Part shown: positions 1-13,147 of the stretch, one piece after another
Layout of the letters: every line of letters starts with the position of its first letter
Position numbering within the stretch: position 1 is the first letter of the stretch
Origin: Solea solea
Taxonomy: Eukaryota; Chordata; Actinopteri; Pleuronectiformes; Soleidae
NCBI RefSeq assembly: GCF_958295425.1
Contig: NC_081145.1
Span: 23,718,389 to 23,782,388 of the forward strand
Reading direction: 5' to 3'
Length of the DNA stretch: 64,000 bases
Notes under the pieces: model-generated
Told to the model about the DNA's origin: nothing
What the model saw: only the letters and a program-made list of their open reading frames with translations
Database searches by the model: none
Translations under genes and position numbers: made by a program

Positions 1-221
1 CAAAGCCTGTTTTGTATTGTAAGAACACTGCTCAGTCATTAGGACCGATTTTGGGTGGTAGTAGTGGTGGTGGTGGGGGGGTGCCGTTGAATAGAACTTG
101 GTAATGGAGCAGTGGGAGAGTTGACAAAAGCAGACCCCCACCATCCTCAGCACCCAGACTCACCAGTTTGGCTCAGATTGTGAGGTTTAAACATGTAAGG
201 TGAAAAGGAGAGTTGTTTTGG

Positions 222-222
<1 letters not shown>

Positions 223-252
<30 letters not shown>
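223..252. repeat. (TG)15 microsatellite
   Basis: Uninterrupted TG dinucleotide run followed by degenerate TG-rich sequence. Confidence 0.9.
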
Positions 253-255
<3 letters not shown>

Positions 256-1683
256 TTGTGTCTCTAAGGCTATATGGGGAGAAGATAGACCACGACTGGA
301 ATACATTAACGAGAGGTGTCATTAAGTAAGCAGTGGAATGATTGTGTGGGCTGCCGTGTGACTTTTTATCTTGTGAGCCGAGCAGCTCTTCTCTGTCGTA
401 CATTGCAACAACTTATATCTTTGGAAAAGAGCATGATGTTTAAAGACATTATATGTAACATTTTTGCAATAAATATCAAAAATGAGCATGGTTACATGGG
501 CCTAAATGTTTCCAATACGCCTTAAATATAGATTTTAGTTGCCTTTTAGTGGTGTCATTGAACTGTCTCTGCTATAACTTCTGGGTCAAACCTCTATCAA
601 ACATAAGAGTTGTTTTTGTCACCAGTGGATCATGAGTGGATCACAGTGGAACCAAACAAGACAACAATTCCCATGATCCCACGTTGCTTCCCGATGTTGA
701 ACTATGTTAAAATGAACACATTTTGTTTTAATTGGATGTGTTGTTGAAGTGGTGCGCTGCAAAATTGTCAATATGGCCTACTTTCAAAACTGCAAGAGGC
801 AGAATATTTGTTTTGATTTTAGATTGAATATCATCCTGGCTTACACATCACACTCACAACACCTGTGTTTTGCACAGACCTCCACACACATTGATCATTT
901 TAAATGTTTTTCAGTGATTCCCTCTAATATCGGGAATCATACCACAATCGCAATTTCAGTCAAAACAATCACAATTAGATATTCTTCAGCTCCTGTCCTA
1001 ACTCTGAATCACCACCTCTTCAATCAAGACTCAAGCAGCGCATTCAATTCACAAAGCACAGGAATCTGCCTTGCATTTGGCACCCAGACAAGTCACAGCT
1101 CCTTGGGCAGACAAATCAGATTTCTCTATTCTCGTCACCAGGGGCCCCCTCTGTTTCCAGTGAGAAAGTCTGACAGCGAGTCAGCTGGGGCCACAATGGA
1201 AAGCATTCACACTGAAATTCAGAACTATAAAGGCATAACCAGTTGTAGGCAGAGATGTCAAAGGAGTGCTCTAAGAATGCAGGTCAGAGACGACGCTGAC
1301 CTCAGGGGTTGAAGGAGGATAAGGAAGAAATGCAGGGGGGAGGGGTTGAATGTATGCACACAGGACATGTGGGTGGAGGGTTCTAATAGGCAGGCGGGGG
1401 CCAACGCTGGCTCCCTGATGGGGGTCATTCAGTCATGCATTTATGTAACTTGTTACTCCGCGTTTCAAAGAGTCTTTGAAATCAAATATGAGGACTCATA
1501 ACTACTGAAATGCATAAACTCTGATGGCATCATTGATGACATTCATTTGAATTTATAATGATGAAAGGCAAAACTGAGTCAGGGTTACTAAATGAAAGCT
1601 TTTTTCTTTTTTGTTTTATATAGAAATGACTTTTTGTCTTACTTTGTGTCACTTGTCACAAAATATGTATCTATTCTTCAGGG

Positions 1684-1795
1684 TGCAACTACGGATTATT
1701 TTCATTATCGATTCATCTGTCGGCTATTGTCTTGATTCATTTACTCATTTGGTCCATGAAATATCAGAAAATGATTGAATTGATTATATTATATA
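1684..1795. repeat. Interspersed repeat fragment (ATCGATT-rich)
   Basis: The stretch starts with GGTGCAACTACGGATTATTT and continues with ATTATCGATTCATCTGTCGG. It resembles a widespread teleost repeat that I recognise only by its characteristic wording. A related inverted fragment occurs at 4700-4763, ending with CGATTAATCGTTTCAGCCCT. The family was not identified by search. Confidence 0.5.
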
Positions 1796-3154
1796 TATTT
1801 TATTCATTTATTTTATAGGGAAGCAGTTGGTTAGAGTGGATGCCGTATGGCGTGGGACTGATTTGATCACACTGTATCTTCTTAAACTGATCTGAAGTTA
1901 TGTCGGAGAAGATAACGTCCATTTTGTTTGCTGGGAAAGAACAGATGGCGCACATTGGCAGAGGGACGTCACACCAAATGCAAATATAGCACCTTGTTGA
2001 TTATGTTCTGACTGTTCCTGCTCTTTCCCTCTGCTTTAAAAGAACACACACTTTGTTCACGCACGATGACGCTAATGATAATCTGAGGTGGGTTTTTCTT
2101 TTTTTTGTGCTCGATAAGGGGAAGTGAAAATGAAATGAACCATTGTATATCGGGGGTTTAAGTTAAAATCCCACTAAATATTGGACCGATTAACACTGTA
2201 GAGATCCTAATTTTGCTGAAAATTCATCACTTTATTTCAAGCCGTCAGCATGAAATGAATAGAGAATGTCAAGTATTGTCTGGAAATGTTAACCTTCAAG
2301 GCACGGCTGAGTTCTCTGTCCTCGTAGGATAGTAAGCAGAAAATGAATAGGTGACGGTTCTTGTGGTTGACCTCGGATACAACATCACCTTGACGATAGT
2401 GGATGATTTTGCTGTCACTTGTCCTGTATCTGGTACAACCACAGCTTTTTGGCTTCATACCTGAGTCTTACTCACTCCTCCCTTGTGCCCTATCGTCTCC
2501 TGATACTCCAATGTCTTTTTTAGGTGATAATGTCTCACATGGACAGCGCCACAGCTGCAGTAATCTGCTGGAGGAAGACAAGATAATACAGCTCTGATTC
2601 CACCAATGTTAGTGTTATTAAGAATTTGAAAAGGATGGGAAATACGAGGTATTTTCAAACGCTCCTGTTTAAGATGGTTAAAAAAAAAAAGGGGAAGCTC
2701 AGCAGTTGAGGCAGAATGAAATCTGTTGGCAAATTTTGTGTGTTTGCCACGTTGCTCCAGCTGACTCATCTCCTCTGTCCTGTTGTTCCGGCTGTCCTGA
2801 AGCTGTTGCAGAGGAGCTCTGAGAATATACCAGTATCATATCCTTGTGACTGTTGCAGCCACTTCTGGTGCTGGAAAATATGTTGGAATCTGAGGCAGAT
2901 TAGATCATGTTTTAAGAAAGCTGTTGCTCTGACATTCCCCATGCAACATGAGCCCCACTGACTTCCAGCTGTAGTATCCTGAGAATGACCTGTCTAATGT
3001 AGTATTCATTGGCCTTTACTCGTGTATTTTAATGGTGTGAATGAATAATATGCAGCCACATGTGCTGGATGTCAGGTTCATGTTTCCTTTTGGAAAGCTG
3101 CTAAAACCTTGTATATTTATTCTCCCTGTTCTCTATTGCTTTTCCCCTCTCCAG

Positions 3155-3345
3155 ACCAAGAATGCTTGGAAAAGGATGAATCTTCTAAGTCATCTGAGTC
3201 TTCCACGTGTCTTCGCTGCTGTCCCTGCCCGACAGCCCGCTCGTCCCACTGGGGCACCATCTGCCTCTCCAAGCTTCCCCCCTTGCCCCTGCCCCCAGTA
3301 GTGGCTGTCCCAGAGGGTAGGAAAGGCGAGCCAGCCCGCGTAAAT
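3155..3345 (+). other. slc45a3: slc45a3 5' leader exon segment (in-frame, possibly coding)
   Basis: A pyrimidine tract and AG at 3153-3154 (TTTTCCCCTCTCCAG) suggest that the first coding exon starts at 3155. A second acceptor-like CCCCTGCCCCCAG ends at 3298. The segment has no stop codon in the slc45a3 frame from 3156 to the ATG at 3346 and no in-frame ATG. It is therefore either 5'UTR, which is favoured because the human protein starts at about the same point as ATG 3346, or it encodes about 63 extra residues joined to an unseen upstream exon. Confidence 0.45.
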
Positions 3346-6300
3346 ATGCCCGGATGGAGGTCTCAGTGGCGTCTCGTCCTGCTGAACTCCCTGACCTGTG
3401 GCCTGGAGATCTGCTTGGCAGCTGGGATCACATACGTGCCCCCGCTGCTGCTGGAGGCTGGAGTGGAGGAGCGCTACATGACCATGGTTCTAGGTAAGGT
3501 CTCACTCTCGGGCTCACAGTTTCTGCATGCTCTTTCATCATCTCATCCTCTCTGTCCATGGTGTGTGTCTTTTTGTCTTGCACACACATTCACAATTATC
3601 TTTGTGGCTTGTTTACTGAGCACATTAGTAATTGTTTCTAGTCTGAGTGATATGAATGATAGATTCTTAAAGGCACGTGTCATGGGGCTTAAAAAATGTT
3701 GTTTATTTTATGTGGCCTGAACATTTTGTGTGCTGTGGCTACACTAAAGTGTGAGTTGAGCTGTTTCAATGAACCATCGTTTTATCCACATCACTTTATT
3801 TGCATTTGCAGCTCCGTGTGAAATGTCTGTCCACAGGTGATGGAGGCAAACTGTGTGCGGAAGGCAGTGACCTACGTCAATCATCCTTGTGCTTCTTTGT
3901 TTGATCACAATCCAGAATATTGGGTTGTGGCAGATGAAGAAGAGCAAACGTTCATGTGCCTGTTGCGTACTTTTGATTTGAATGTTTGTTCCCACAAATG
4001 AACTGCTCAAGTTTAAAGTTTGTTCCTGTTAAAGTTATTGTAATTCAGTTAAATGTTTTATTTGTTATGCGAAATTATTTTGAAAAATGGAAATAATGAT
4101 GTCTTATTTTGTCCGAAAACCAAATGTATTCCAAAGTTATTCAGTTGTAATGATTTCTTTATGATATGCTGCAAAGAAACTAGAACAAATTCACATTTAA
4201 GAAGCTGAAAATGGAAACTACCCAGCCCTAATTATAAATAACAGCAGGGATGTACTTTTTTGGTTTAAGATAAAATAAAAATAATCCTTTATTTGTCTCA
4301 CAATGGGGAAATTTACAAAACTGGTTTGATACATAAAATATGTGACTCAGTGCTAACTGAGTGAGCGGTGGTGATGGCTGTTGCACAGGGACATGAAAGT
4401 GCCTCAGGGCTCCAGTCCCCTCTCTGTATTCAGGTCATAAAACATAATTGAGGCTGTTACTCTAATAGGTGGCCACTTCACCTGTTAATCAAGCACTAAT
4501 TGAAAAGCAGCAGGAGAGCAAGCTGCCACCATCTCCCACACTGACACCGCTATCAATTATTGCATCTTTAGGATTAAAATTTAAATGAGACGAAGGGAAA
4601 TGAAGTCTTCAGAAAAATCGTCTTCATCATTTTAATGAGTAAACTGGACTATTTATAGTATCCATGCTTCATAATGATGCTACACACACTATTGCCTTCT
4701 AGAGGAGATTATCAAAATAGATGACGATTCATTTAGTAATCGATTAATCGTTTCAGCCCTAGGGTACACTTAGCATCACGCATTACGTTACTTGTAAGTG
4801 AAGTTAATAGTTGCATGAACCTGTCAGGCCAAAAGGTTTGAGACATTGTCTTTGTAATTACACAGATAATAGATAAAATGCTGAATGCTTAAATAAAAAG
4901 GCTAAATGTACACGACAGAAGTAACTATTCAAGTGTTAAGAACAAACAATGTAGACTTCTACTCTTTGGTTTCCCCAACAGCTGCTGGCGATATGAAGAA
5001 AAATGATTTCATTGTGGAGTTCCTCCCAAACAGCCTGCACTGTAAACCAATCTGGAAATGGCACTCCAATTCTCATTTCCCTGCATTATAATGGAGTGCC
5101 TGAGTGCTACTTGAATGAAGATAAATTTTGTGTCTTGGGAGACTTAAAGCAAATTTTCCCCAAGCTGTAGTGCCAGCTTCTCAGATGGCTGCTTTCTACT
5201 TTATCTAATAGCCATGTGTTGGCTGTTTCATCCTCCAGTTGTTTTCCTGTTTTTAGACTTTCCCCTCTGTTAGTCGAGAAGATCGTCAACGCTTTTAAGC
5301 ACCAAGGTGTTCAATATTCATGCTTTATTTTTATCTGTATTTTGTGTAAGACCACGTGTGGCATTCAGGCAGGAGACTAGGTCATGTGTCGGAATATTTA
5401 CGTGTGTTCGTACGTGTATGTGCACGTTTGTGTTCATACATGTGTTCAGTGTGTGTGCGTACTGTACACACTACATAACAGGAGAGCATGTGTGTGTGAG
5501 TGTTGGTGTGAGACGGTACATGTCACAGCTGTAGATGGTTAAGATTGTAATGATGGACCCCTGCAGCTGCAGCAGGAAGAAATGTGGTGGAGTGTGTCTG
5601 ACATGTTCACAGATAATCCTGCCTGACTGCTTACCTGTCTGGATTTGCTGTATATCTACTCTCTGAAAGGAGTACATTTTAGGCACCAAATTTAGTCTCA
5701 ATTTGTCCCATTTTTGGGGAGCAAATACAGCAAAGTCTTTCTCTTTTTGGTAGCACTTTCCCGCTTGTGTCTTACATTTGAACTCAGACAATAGCTGTAC
5801 ACGAACGGCATTTTAATGAGAAACACGTAATGAAACAAAAATGTGCTCGTCTGTAATGAAAAATCCACGGGGGGGGGCCTTTAAATGTCACACCCCAAGA
5901 TCTCGTCGTTATTGATATTGCATGTGTGTCTCTATGTTAACACCCACTGTGTCCTGGTGTGTTCCAATTAGCTCGATCTGGCCATGTGTGGAGGATGAGG
6001 ATAACAGGGAGCTACCTTCAGGCTGCAGGCCATCTGTAGGAAATACTAGGAATCATCACCAGCAATCAGTGTTAATGGCAGAGGGGCACATGCAGTAGTC
6101 ACTGCTGTAAGCCACTTACACTGAGCAGTGATGTTCCACTGTAGGCATGTGTGCTTTTGGTGTTGTTTTTCCCAGATACTGTACTAAAGTACAGCTGGAA
6201 GAGTAATGTGTGATGTAAGAGTTTCAGATCATATGTTGTCTTTCTCTTGCAGTGTCTCGATTTGTTGGTTATTGTTGTGACTTGTTGTCACAGGATTGTG

Positions 6301-9300
6301 TTTTACTTCAACCACCCCTCTGTCTTTATGTTTCTCATTTGCATTCATTGTTTTGTCAGTGTTGTCTCTAAGGTTTTTCTGTTTCTATTCACAGGCATCG
6401 GTCCAGTTCTTGGCCTCCTCTTCATCCCTCTGATCGGCTCGGCCAGTGATCGATGTAACAGCACTTACGGCAGAAGGAGGCCCTTCATCTGGCTGCTGTC
6501 TTTGGGAGTCCTTCTTGCACTTTTCATCATTCCCCACGCTGATGTCCTGGCTTCCCATTTTGCCTGGGGTGGACGCACACTTCAGGTAGTGTGTCCTTTG
6601 ATAAAAATATAGCTAGAGCACATGAGTGTGTTTTCTACCATAGTCATGTTTATGCTCTTTCTACAGGTGGGCATCCTTATCTTTGGGGTGGGACTCCTTG
6701 ACTTTTGTGGACAGGTGTGCTTCACACCACTGGAGGCCCTTTTGTCTGACCTGTACAAGGATGAGGAGGACTGCGGCCAAGCCTTCGCCATGTTCTCCTT
6801 CATGGTCAGCTTGGGAGGATGTGTGGGATATTTACTACCAGCACTGGATTGGAGTCATGGATTTCTCTCCATTTACCTAGGAGGCCAAGCAGAGTGCCTC
6901 TTTTCCCTCCTCAGCTTCATCTTCATCTCCAGCGTGCTCATCACCATGAAGACGTCTGAGGAACCCTTATTCGCCAGCAGTACCGTGGCGAGTTCTGGAT
7001 CTATATTGGAGTCAGGGTCTGGCGTGATGGAGTCTGGCCGCTGCGGCGTGCCACGCTCATGCTCCAACCTGCTGAAGTGCAAACTGAGGCTGTTGAAGGC
7101 TGGTCCTCTGCTGTGCTTACTGAGAACATGCTGTTCCATGACTCCAGCCATCTACAGGAGCTACTGCCACGTCCCGCGAGTGATGAGGCAACTCTGTGTA
7201 GCTCAGCTGTGCAGCTGGATGGCCGTCATGTCCTTTATGCTTTTTTACACAGACTTTGTAGGGGAAGGCCTGTATGAAGGCGTGCCCAGCGCATTACCAG
7301 GAAGTGCGTCCAAGCAGAGATACGATGAAGGTAAGTTGACTTCTCTTTAAGATACAGGATGTGTTATGTGAGCTTTCCCCATTTCCTCAAATAATATCTT
7401 TCTAAATGTATTGGTAGCTTGCTGGGAGAACACCCTCTGGATATTATGTGGCTTCAGTAAGCTCCTAACATGACCCTCATACTGATTTTGTTTCACATTT
7501 CTGTTGAACTACTGACTCCCGTCACACAGATTACCATTCAACTCCCACCCTCATGTATGTGGTTGAAGGTCCATCCAGGCTGTGCTCTGTCCCAGCTGGC
7601 CAGGATGCAATCACATTCCTTGGGCACAGGTGGAGACAGACAGAGCCTGTGTTCCTGCATGCCTACATGCTTTCCTGCTACCTCCATATTGGCTCCTGTC
7701 AAGTTATAGCACATATGCAGCAAGAGACTGACAGTTAATATACATTCGGTCTAAACTTACAGTGAGGATATGTACATTTTTATGTAGTGAAATCACTGAA
7801 CAGTGAGCAAAAGTAATATCTTTTCATGCAAATACTAAAGCCAGACCAGTGTAAATTGCTTTCCCACCCTTGCTCCTGAGAAATCGAAAACAAATGCACA
7901 CACACTCTTTATCCTGTCCTGTGCTGCAAATCACTGAGTTGTTGCTAATCCTGCCAGACAGTTGCACGGCTTTATTCTAAAGCTATGCAAATGCTCGGCT
8001 CTGTGATTCTACCTAAATATAACCTTTAGGGTGTCTAAAGGCAGACACACACATGCATAAATCTGTTTTGTCACTGTGGTGTACGAACATCCTGGGAAGT
8101 GTGTCTTTAATCAGATCTTATTCAAACAACAATGTAAGGACAGTAAGTGGAAAGCTAAAGTCCATGTAAACAGATGTGGGACAGACCATCTTGCCCCATG
8201 TTGAGAATTCTCAGGTTTATTAACACAGCAGGCCATATGCGAGTAAAGTATTTTATTGTTTCCTTTTGTTTACTGTTCAGCCAGACTTTCTACCTTAAAT
8301 CCCCCATCAGGCCTTTGACTGTTTTTTCAGCTTTTTCTCATTTAATCAATCTTTTCCCACTACTATTCATTTATCTTTCCATTCCCATTGACCTCTTCTT
8401 CATGTCACCATTCCCCTTCTTTTCTTTGGACATTTTCACCCATCCATTTATAGAAATAGAATGCACACCTCCCTCTTTCTCTTTTCCCCCCACTTTGTTT
8501 ACTTTTTCCTCTCCCTCCGCCTGTGTTCCCTGTACTCGCCGGACCACAAGGAATGTCACACTCACAAAGAATTAAAGTCAAGGAATCAAAACACAAAGAA
8601 CATGTTCATTCAAGCCAGGTAGACGGCTCGAAGCACATTACGTTTTTAGGTCTGTCTGAGTCGTGTTTGTTTAATTTGAAACACAGCGGAAGTTATTAAA
8701 CCACATCACTCAGCCTGTAGATGCTCCTCTGCATGAAGTTTATCTGCCTAGGTTCATAGCTGCATGGGCCACCTTCCTCTTATCCTAATCCCAGTTTGTT
8801 GTAATGCACAGCATTTATTTGTCGAGTCTTCAGTTCCATAATCTTTCATATCTTGGCTTCAATTTCAGTTCTCATTATCTTCTGTAGTGTTTGTAAAGTG
8901 GGCTGAGCAGCTTTGCTTTCCAGGAGTAATACGATCCACACACTGCTCTCACACAAATGATTCAGTGCTCTGCCGCTGAACTTCTGACCCACTCTGTTCA
9001 CTGACAGCAAGCTGAGTTATCAGGCCAATCCTTGGCTGAAACAACAGTCTAGACGTGTAGTCAGTCCAGCTACCATAGCTAAGTACCAAAAGTCAACCTA
9101 ATGAAATGGTTAATGTGGTTTTAAACAGGAACTACACCTCTTATTTCATTATTTCAGAACTTTTGTGTCATGTGATTTTTAAATATCGGGGGTCAAATGA
9201 AAATTCTGCTCTCACTGTTGAATTAGAGAACCAGAATTTAAGTTTTTCAGATAAAACACGAGCATGCAGACAACATAAATAATCCTGGTTTTGCTTGAGA

Positions 9301-11508
9301 ATGTGAAAAATGCTTCCTCTGGTGTTGGTTGAACTGGTTGAAATATTCTACCTCAGTCTGTTTGTGAAATCTCAACCACATTTGATGTCTGGCCAGCGTT
9401 GGCCACGAATTACACCACTTTGGTAAACAGGACTTATCCATACTCCTCTGTTTTCATTTAAAAATGCATGAATTCTGCTGTCCACACTACCACAGCATTG
9501 TAGAGCCCCCTCAACACTGCTCACTCCATTTAAGTCACAGAAAATCAAGTATTTCAATTCAGTCTGGACAGAAAGAAACACAGACCTTTGAGAATTTTTT
9601 CACAGCTACCCACACTCACTTCCTGATTGGTGCTTTGTGGATACGACTCCACTTTCAGCTGAACCAATAGCTGCATTGAGATGAATCACACCGTGTTGTT
9701 ATAAAATAAATACCTGCGCTAACTTTTCACCATCATTGTTTTTCATTCGTAGTGGTTTCTGAAAGTGAACAACTGTTCACGCCCGGTGTGTAGGGGTGAG
9801 AGTCACAATGTACCTCAGGGTACACGTTACATGGTCCACGATAGCAATAATATCACGATTCTGTGATAATCAATGTACTGCAAGACAATCATATAATGAT
9901 ACATCACAATATCTGTCTAACCTGAAGAAAACTAAAAGCAGGACATTTTACTTTGGGTCCATTTTCCTCTTTTCCTAGTAGGGCTGGGGAATCACAGGTT
10001 ACCTCATGATACGAAACATGGCCCATGATACCAATAATATAGCGATACCACGATTCTGTGATAATCACGGTATCGCAATACAATCATATAGCGATACATC
10101 ACGATATCTGTCTAACCGAAGAAAACAAAAGAGCAGGTTTTCTCTGTTTATACACAACATAGACAACAGAGTGCATAAAGTGGATGGAGCATCTCTTAAC
10201 GTAGCTTTCTCCACCGTTATCCCGCTGTAAACTCCCTCTTCTTCAGCCAAGTAACTTCCACCCAAGTTTCCCTCATTCATTAGAGCAGCGCCACCACAAG
10301 ACACGAGACATGAAGTAGCGACACCCGGCGAGTGAAACTGGCAGGGACTGTTTACTTTAGAGCGCCATCATTTATTAAATAGAATGTCGATATTTGCCCT
10401 GGCGTATGGATTATCGTATTGTTTGAGGAAGCAAAACTATATCACCAAATTGATATTTTGACCCACCCCAGTCACGTGACGTTTATAAGTATGTCAGGAA
10501 GTGAAAAGCTCACCCGAACTTGTAATTTTCTTCTAAAAAGTTATTTTTAGCAGATCTGTGCTGGTATGTTTCTGAGCTTTAGAAAAGTGACGGGTTTTAT
10601 TGTTCACTAGACGTGAAAAATATACAACTGAATGTTATGTTAGATCATTTCTGAGAAAATAGCTTGTGTTGATTCGAACATCTACTCTGGCCATAACACT
10701 AAATTCTTCTTTCAGGTATCCGCATGGGCAGTCTGGGCCTGTTCCTGCAGTGTGCTACCTCAACCTTCTTTTCCCTGGTGATGAGTCACTTGGTTCGCCA
10801 TTTTGGCTCACGTCGAGTCTACGTGAGCAGCATGGTGAGCTTTACGTTCTCTGCGCTGGTCATCTGCCTGACCAAAAGTGTGGTCCTGGTCACTGTGATG
10901 TCAGCTCTCACTGGCTATGCATACGCCACGCTGCAGACTTTGCCTTATACCCTCACCTGCCATTACCACAAGGAGAAAGAGGTAAGCACACACTGAGTTC
11001 CCCTGTATATGAAAGGTTATTTTGTTGACACATTGGGAAATAGGTTGAGTCTTTTCTTCTCTCATTGCAGGTCTATATGCCAAAAAGGAAAACCAAAACC
11101 ATACATACAAATGGTATTAAACCCAAGCGGGACTTTTTGACTTCAGTGGAAGCGGAGGCTGGCCTTAATCAATCTGTTTTAACAGGGGCTCCCTACGGGC
11201 ATGCCTTCTACAGCCAGGAGAGTTACTACCCCGTGCCACACGGCCAGAACGGCTCATCTCACATCGCTGCTGGCGCCGAACAGGAGGAGGCGGACGTGGG
11301 GTTCGAGAAACGCGGCATAGGTTTGGACTTTGCCATCTTGGACAGCGCCTTCCTCCTCTCTCAGGTTATCCCCACCCTCTTCATGGGCATGATCGTTCAA
11401 TTCGCACAGTCCGTCACTGCCTACATCATCTGCTCCGCCGTCTTCGGCGCTGTCGCCATCTACCTGGCCAGTCACATTGTCTTCGACCAAAAGGACCTCA
11501 AATGCTGA
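3346..11508 (+). CDS. slc45a3: Solute carrier family 45 member 3 (prostein-like sugar/H+ symporter)
   Basis: Coding exons are 3346-3493, 6395-6585, 6667-7330, 10716-10981 and 11071-11508. All have GT/AG borders and the phases add up to 568 aa (human SLC45A3 is 553). It is a 12-helix major facilitator of the SLC45 group, which is related to plant sucrose transporters, and probably moves sugar with protons across membranes. Diagnostic features are LAAGITYVPPLLLE near residue 27, the loop motif YGRRRP at 74-79, GVGLLDFCGQVCFTPLEALL (about residue 120), FYTDFVGEGLY before exon 4, and the closing segment LDSAFLLSQV. The cytoplasmic loop in exon 5 (about residues 424-490) is the least conserved part. 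The ATG has A at -3 and matches the family's start. Recognition of SLC45A3 rather than A1, A2 or A4 rests on the close match along exons 1-4. An antisense open frame over exon 5 (11254-11943) is a shadow. Confidence 0.95.
4700..4763. repeat. Inverted fragment of the ATCGATT-rich repeat
   Basis: AGTAATCGATTAATCGTTTC followed by AGCCCT is the reverse-oriented end of the repeat type seen at 1684-1795. It lies in slc45a3 intron 1. Confidence 0.45.
9790..10480 (+). repeat. Interspersed repeat, one partial and one fuller copy in tandem
   Basis: A roughly 490-bp unit (about 9950-10440) contains many GATA/TATCG words (GATACCACGATTCTGTGATA, CGATATCTGTCTAACC). A shorter diverged copy lies directly before it (about 9790-9960) and shares CACGATTCTGTGATAATCA and ATCTGTCTAACCTGAAGAAA. 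A third copy lies inverted at 18595-19000. All lie in introns (slc45a3 intron 3 and fgf6 intron 2). There is no coding capacity, so it looks like a non-autonomous DNA transposon. The family is not identified. Confidence 0.7.
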
Positions 11509-13113
11509 GATTTTACTTTGGAAGACGCGGGAAACGACGGGAATTACAGATAATCGATCATTCAGGTTCCATGGGTTGAAACTCGGCAGTGCTCTGCTGT
11601 TCCAACAATGCCTTTGCTCTTTGATTGAAAGCTCTGTGTTTAGTTTGTGTTTGTTAGTTACGTGACAGGGAGAGGGCGAAAAAGAGAAATTGGCCAGTGC
11701 TAAAAATATCGGTGTACAGAAAAGTTCCTTATCAACCCCCACTGTGTGCTCACGACAAAATGTGCTACTCTGTGCTGAATGCAAGTCTTTATTAATCTCT
11801 CTTAAGAGAAAACATCGTATTGCAACATCTTTTCTGTCCATTATCTTTTTCCTCAGGTAAGACCAAACAGATTTACTGTAGAACACATCAACCTCAGACT
11901 CATAGTTACTCACCCTGCTGTTTTCATTTGTTCTTGTCCACAAGTTTTAAAATTAACACATCGAAACACATCAGCTAATTAACTTGTAGAGAAATTACAA
12001 GCAGTTTGAGTGCATTTATTAAGACTTTTTTTTTAATTGCCGGTTTTCCAGTGTTTCCCCAGGCTTGACAAAGCTGAGGAGGCCCATTCAACCGACCATT
12101 GTGTATAAAATAATGGGAATTGACTTGTACTTAGATGCTGGCCTAATCTTTAATCTCCCCCTTTCCACCGTGTGTAATCTGTTACTGAAAGAACGGTTTT
12201 ATTGCAGATATTTTTAATACAAATTTTTATTGTACATCCCTATGGGAATTTAGTTATGCAACCTGTTGAGGTGAGGTTACGGACTGTGGTGGTTTATGAT
12301 TGAATTTGTTTACTGGAGCTGGAATTATCACACAGCCTCCGACTAGATAATCAAGAGTAAGTGGATGCTCCTCCCTGTCGTAGTGCGTCTGATCGGGAGG
12401 ACAGTTGTCTCAGGTTAGTACTGTGTTTTTTTTTATAGTGTCCCCAATGTCGCAGTGCCAACAGTTTGCCCAACGAGTTTTACTATATTCCCAAAGGACA
12501 ATCTTTGACATCCAGATGGTTACGCAGAGTAGTGCCACGTGTGAAGGGGCAGAGATACACGGTGAAGGCCACTTCATACATAGCAGCCATTCCTGAAAAG
12601 ACCAAAACAAATCATGCCGTAAAAAATGGAGACATTTAGTTACTGAAAACAATGCCAGAGAAGGCATTGATGTGCTGAAGGCCAAGCTTGAGTTTGATTG
12701 TGTGTGTGTGTGTGTGTTAAACATGGTGGACAGATAGTGTGAAAGTAAACTTGAGTAATTAAGTGTGAGGGTAATGAAAAGGTGTTTTTTCACAGTGATG
12801 ATAATTAAGTGTATTGATTTAAGCCCATATGATGCTGTTTTGTTATGATGCACCGTGGCCTTGAGATGAGCTTTTCAAGTCGCAGGTTGGTATGAACACA
12901 TGGACGTTGTATGTAACAATGGATATAGTCTTCCAGTTTGTAGGATGGAAGTCATAATAATCAAAATAATTTGTCTGAATGACCCCGCTTCTTACTCGAA
13001 CATCAGTAAACATGTTCCCGAGGAGGTTATTGGTCTCAATCACTAGTTTCGGCTCTTCCTCAAAAAGAAAATATGTCAGTTTTATAAATGATCTTCTTGT
13101 TAAGAGGAAAACA

Positions 13114-13147
13114 GACGACACCAGTGTGATTGACAGCTGGTGTCGTC
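13114..13147. repeat. Perfect 11-bp stem hairpin, part of a dispersed repeat
   Basis: GACGACACCAG and CTGGTGTCGTC are exact reverse complements around a 12-base loop. Loop plus part of the right arm (GTGTGATTGACAGCTGGTGT) recurs at about 44195-44215 in ccnd2 intron 4, so this is probably a short transposon relic. Confidence 0.6.

Larger units (their letters stand above)
1..3154. other. 5' flank of slc45a3, no gene recognised
   Basis: No exon with recognisable protein similarity was found on either strand. The open frames here, including a 187-codon one at 749-1312, have no family motif and no convincing splice context. The stretch holds a TG microsatellite (223-252), a short A run near 2680-2690 and one copy of an AT-rich interspersed repeat (about 1684-1795). 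Non-coding first exon(s) and the promoter of slc45a3 may lie here or outside the window, because the first coding exon is preceded by a plausible splice acceptor at 3153-3154. Confidence 0.5.

Noticed and set aside
749..1312. 187-codon open frame upstream of slc45a3
   Set aside because: No recognisable domain, low-complexity composition and no splice or start context. Chance open frame.
6247..6394. Hydrophobic N-terminal extension in front of slc45a3 exon 2
   Set aside because: It is intron read-through. A clear acceptor at 6393-6394 restores the known protein from exon 1.
11254..11943. 229-codon antisense open frame over slc45a3 exon 5
   Set aside because: Shadow of the real coding exon. 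The translated sequence resembles no family.
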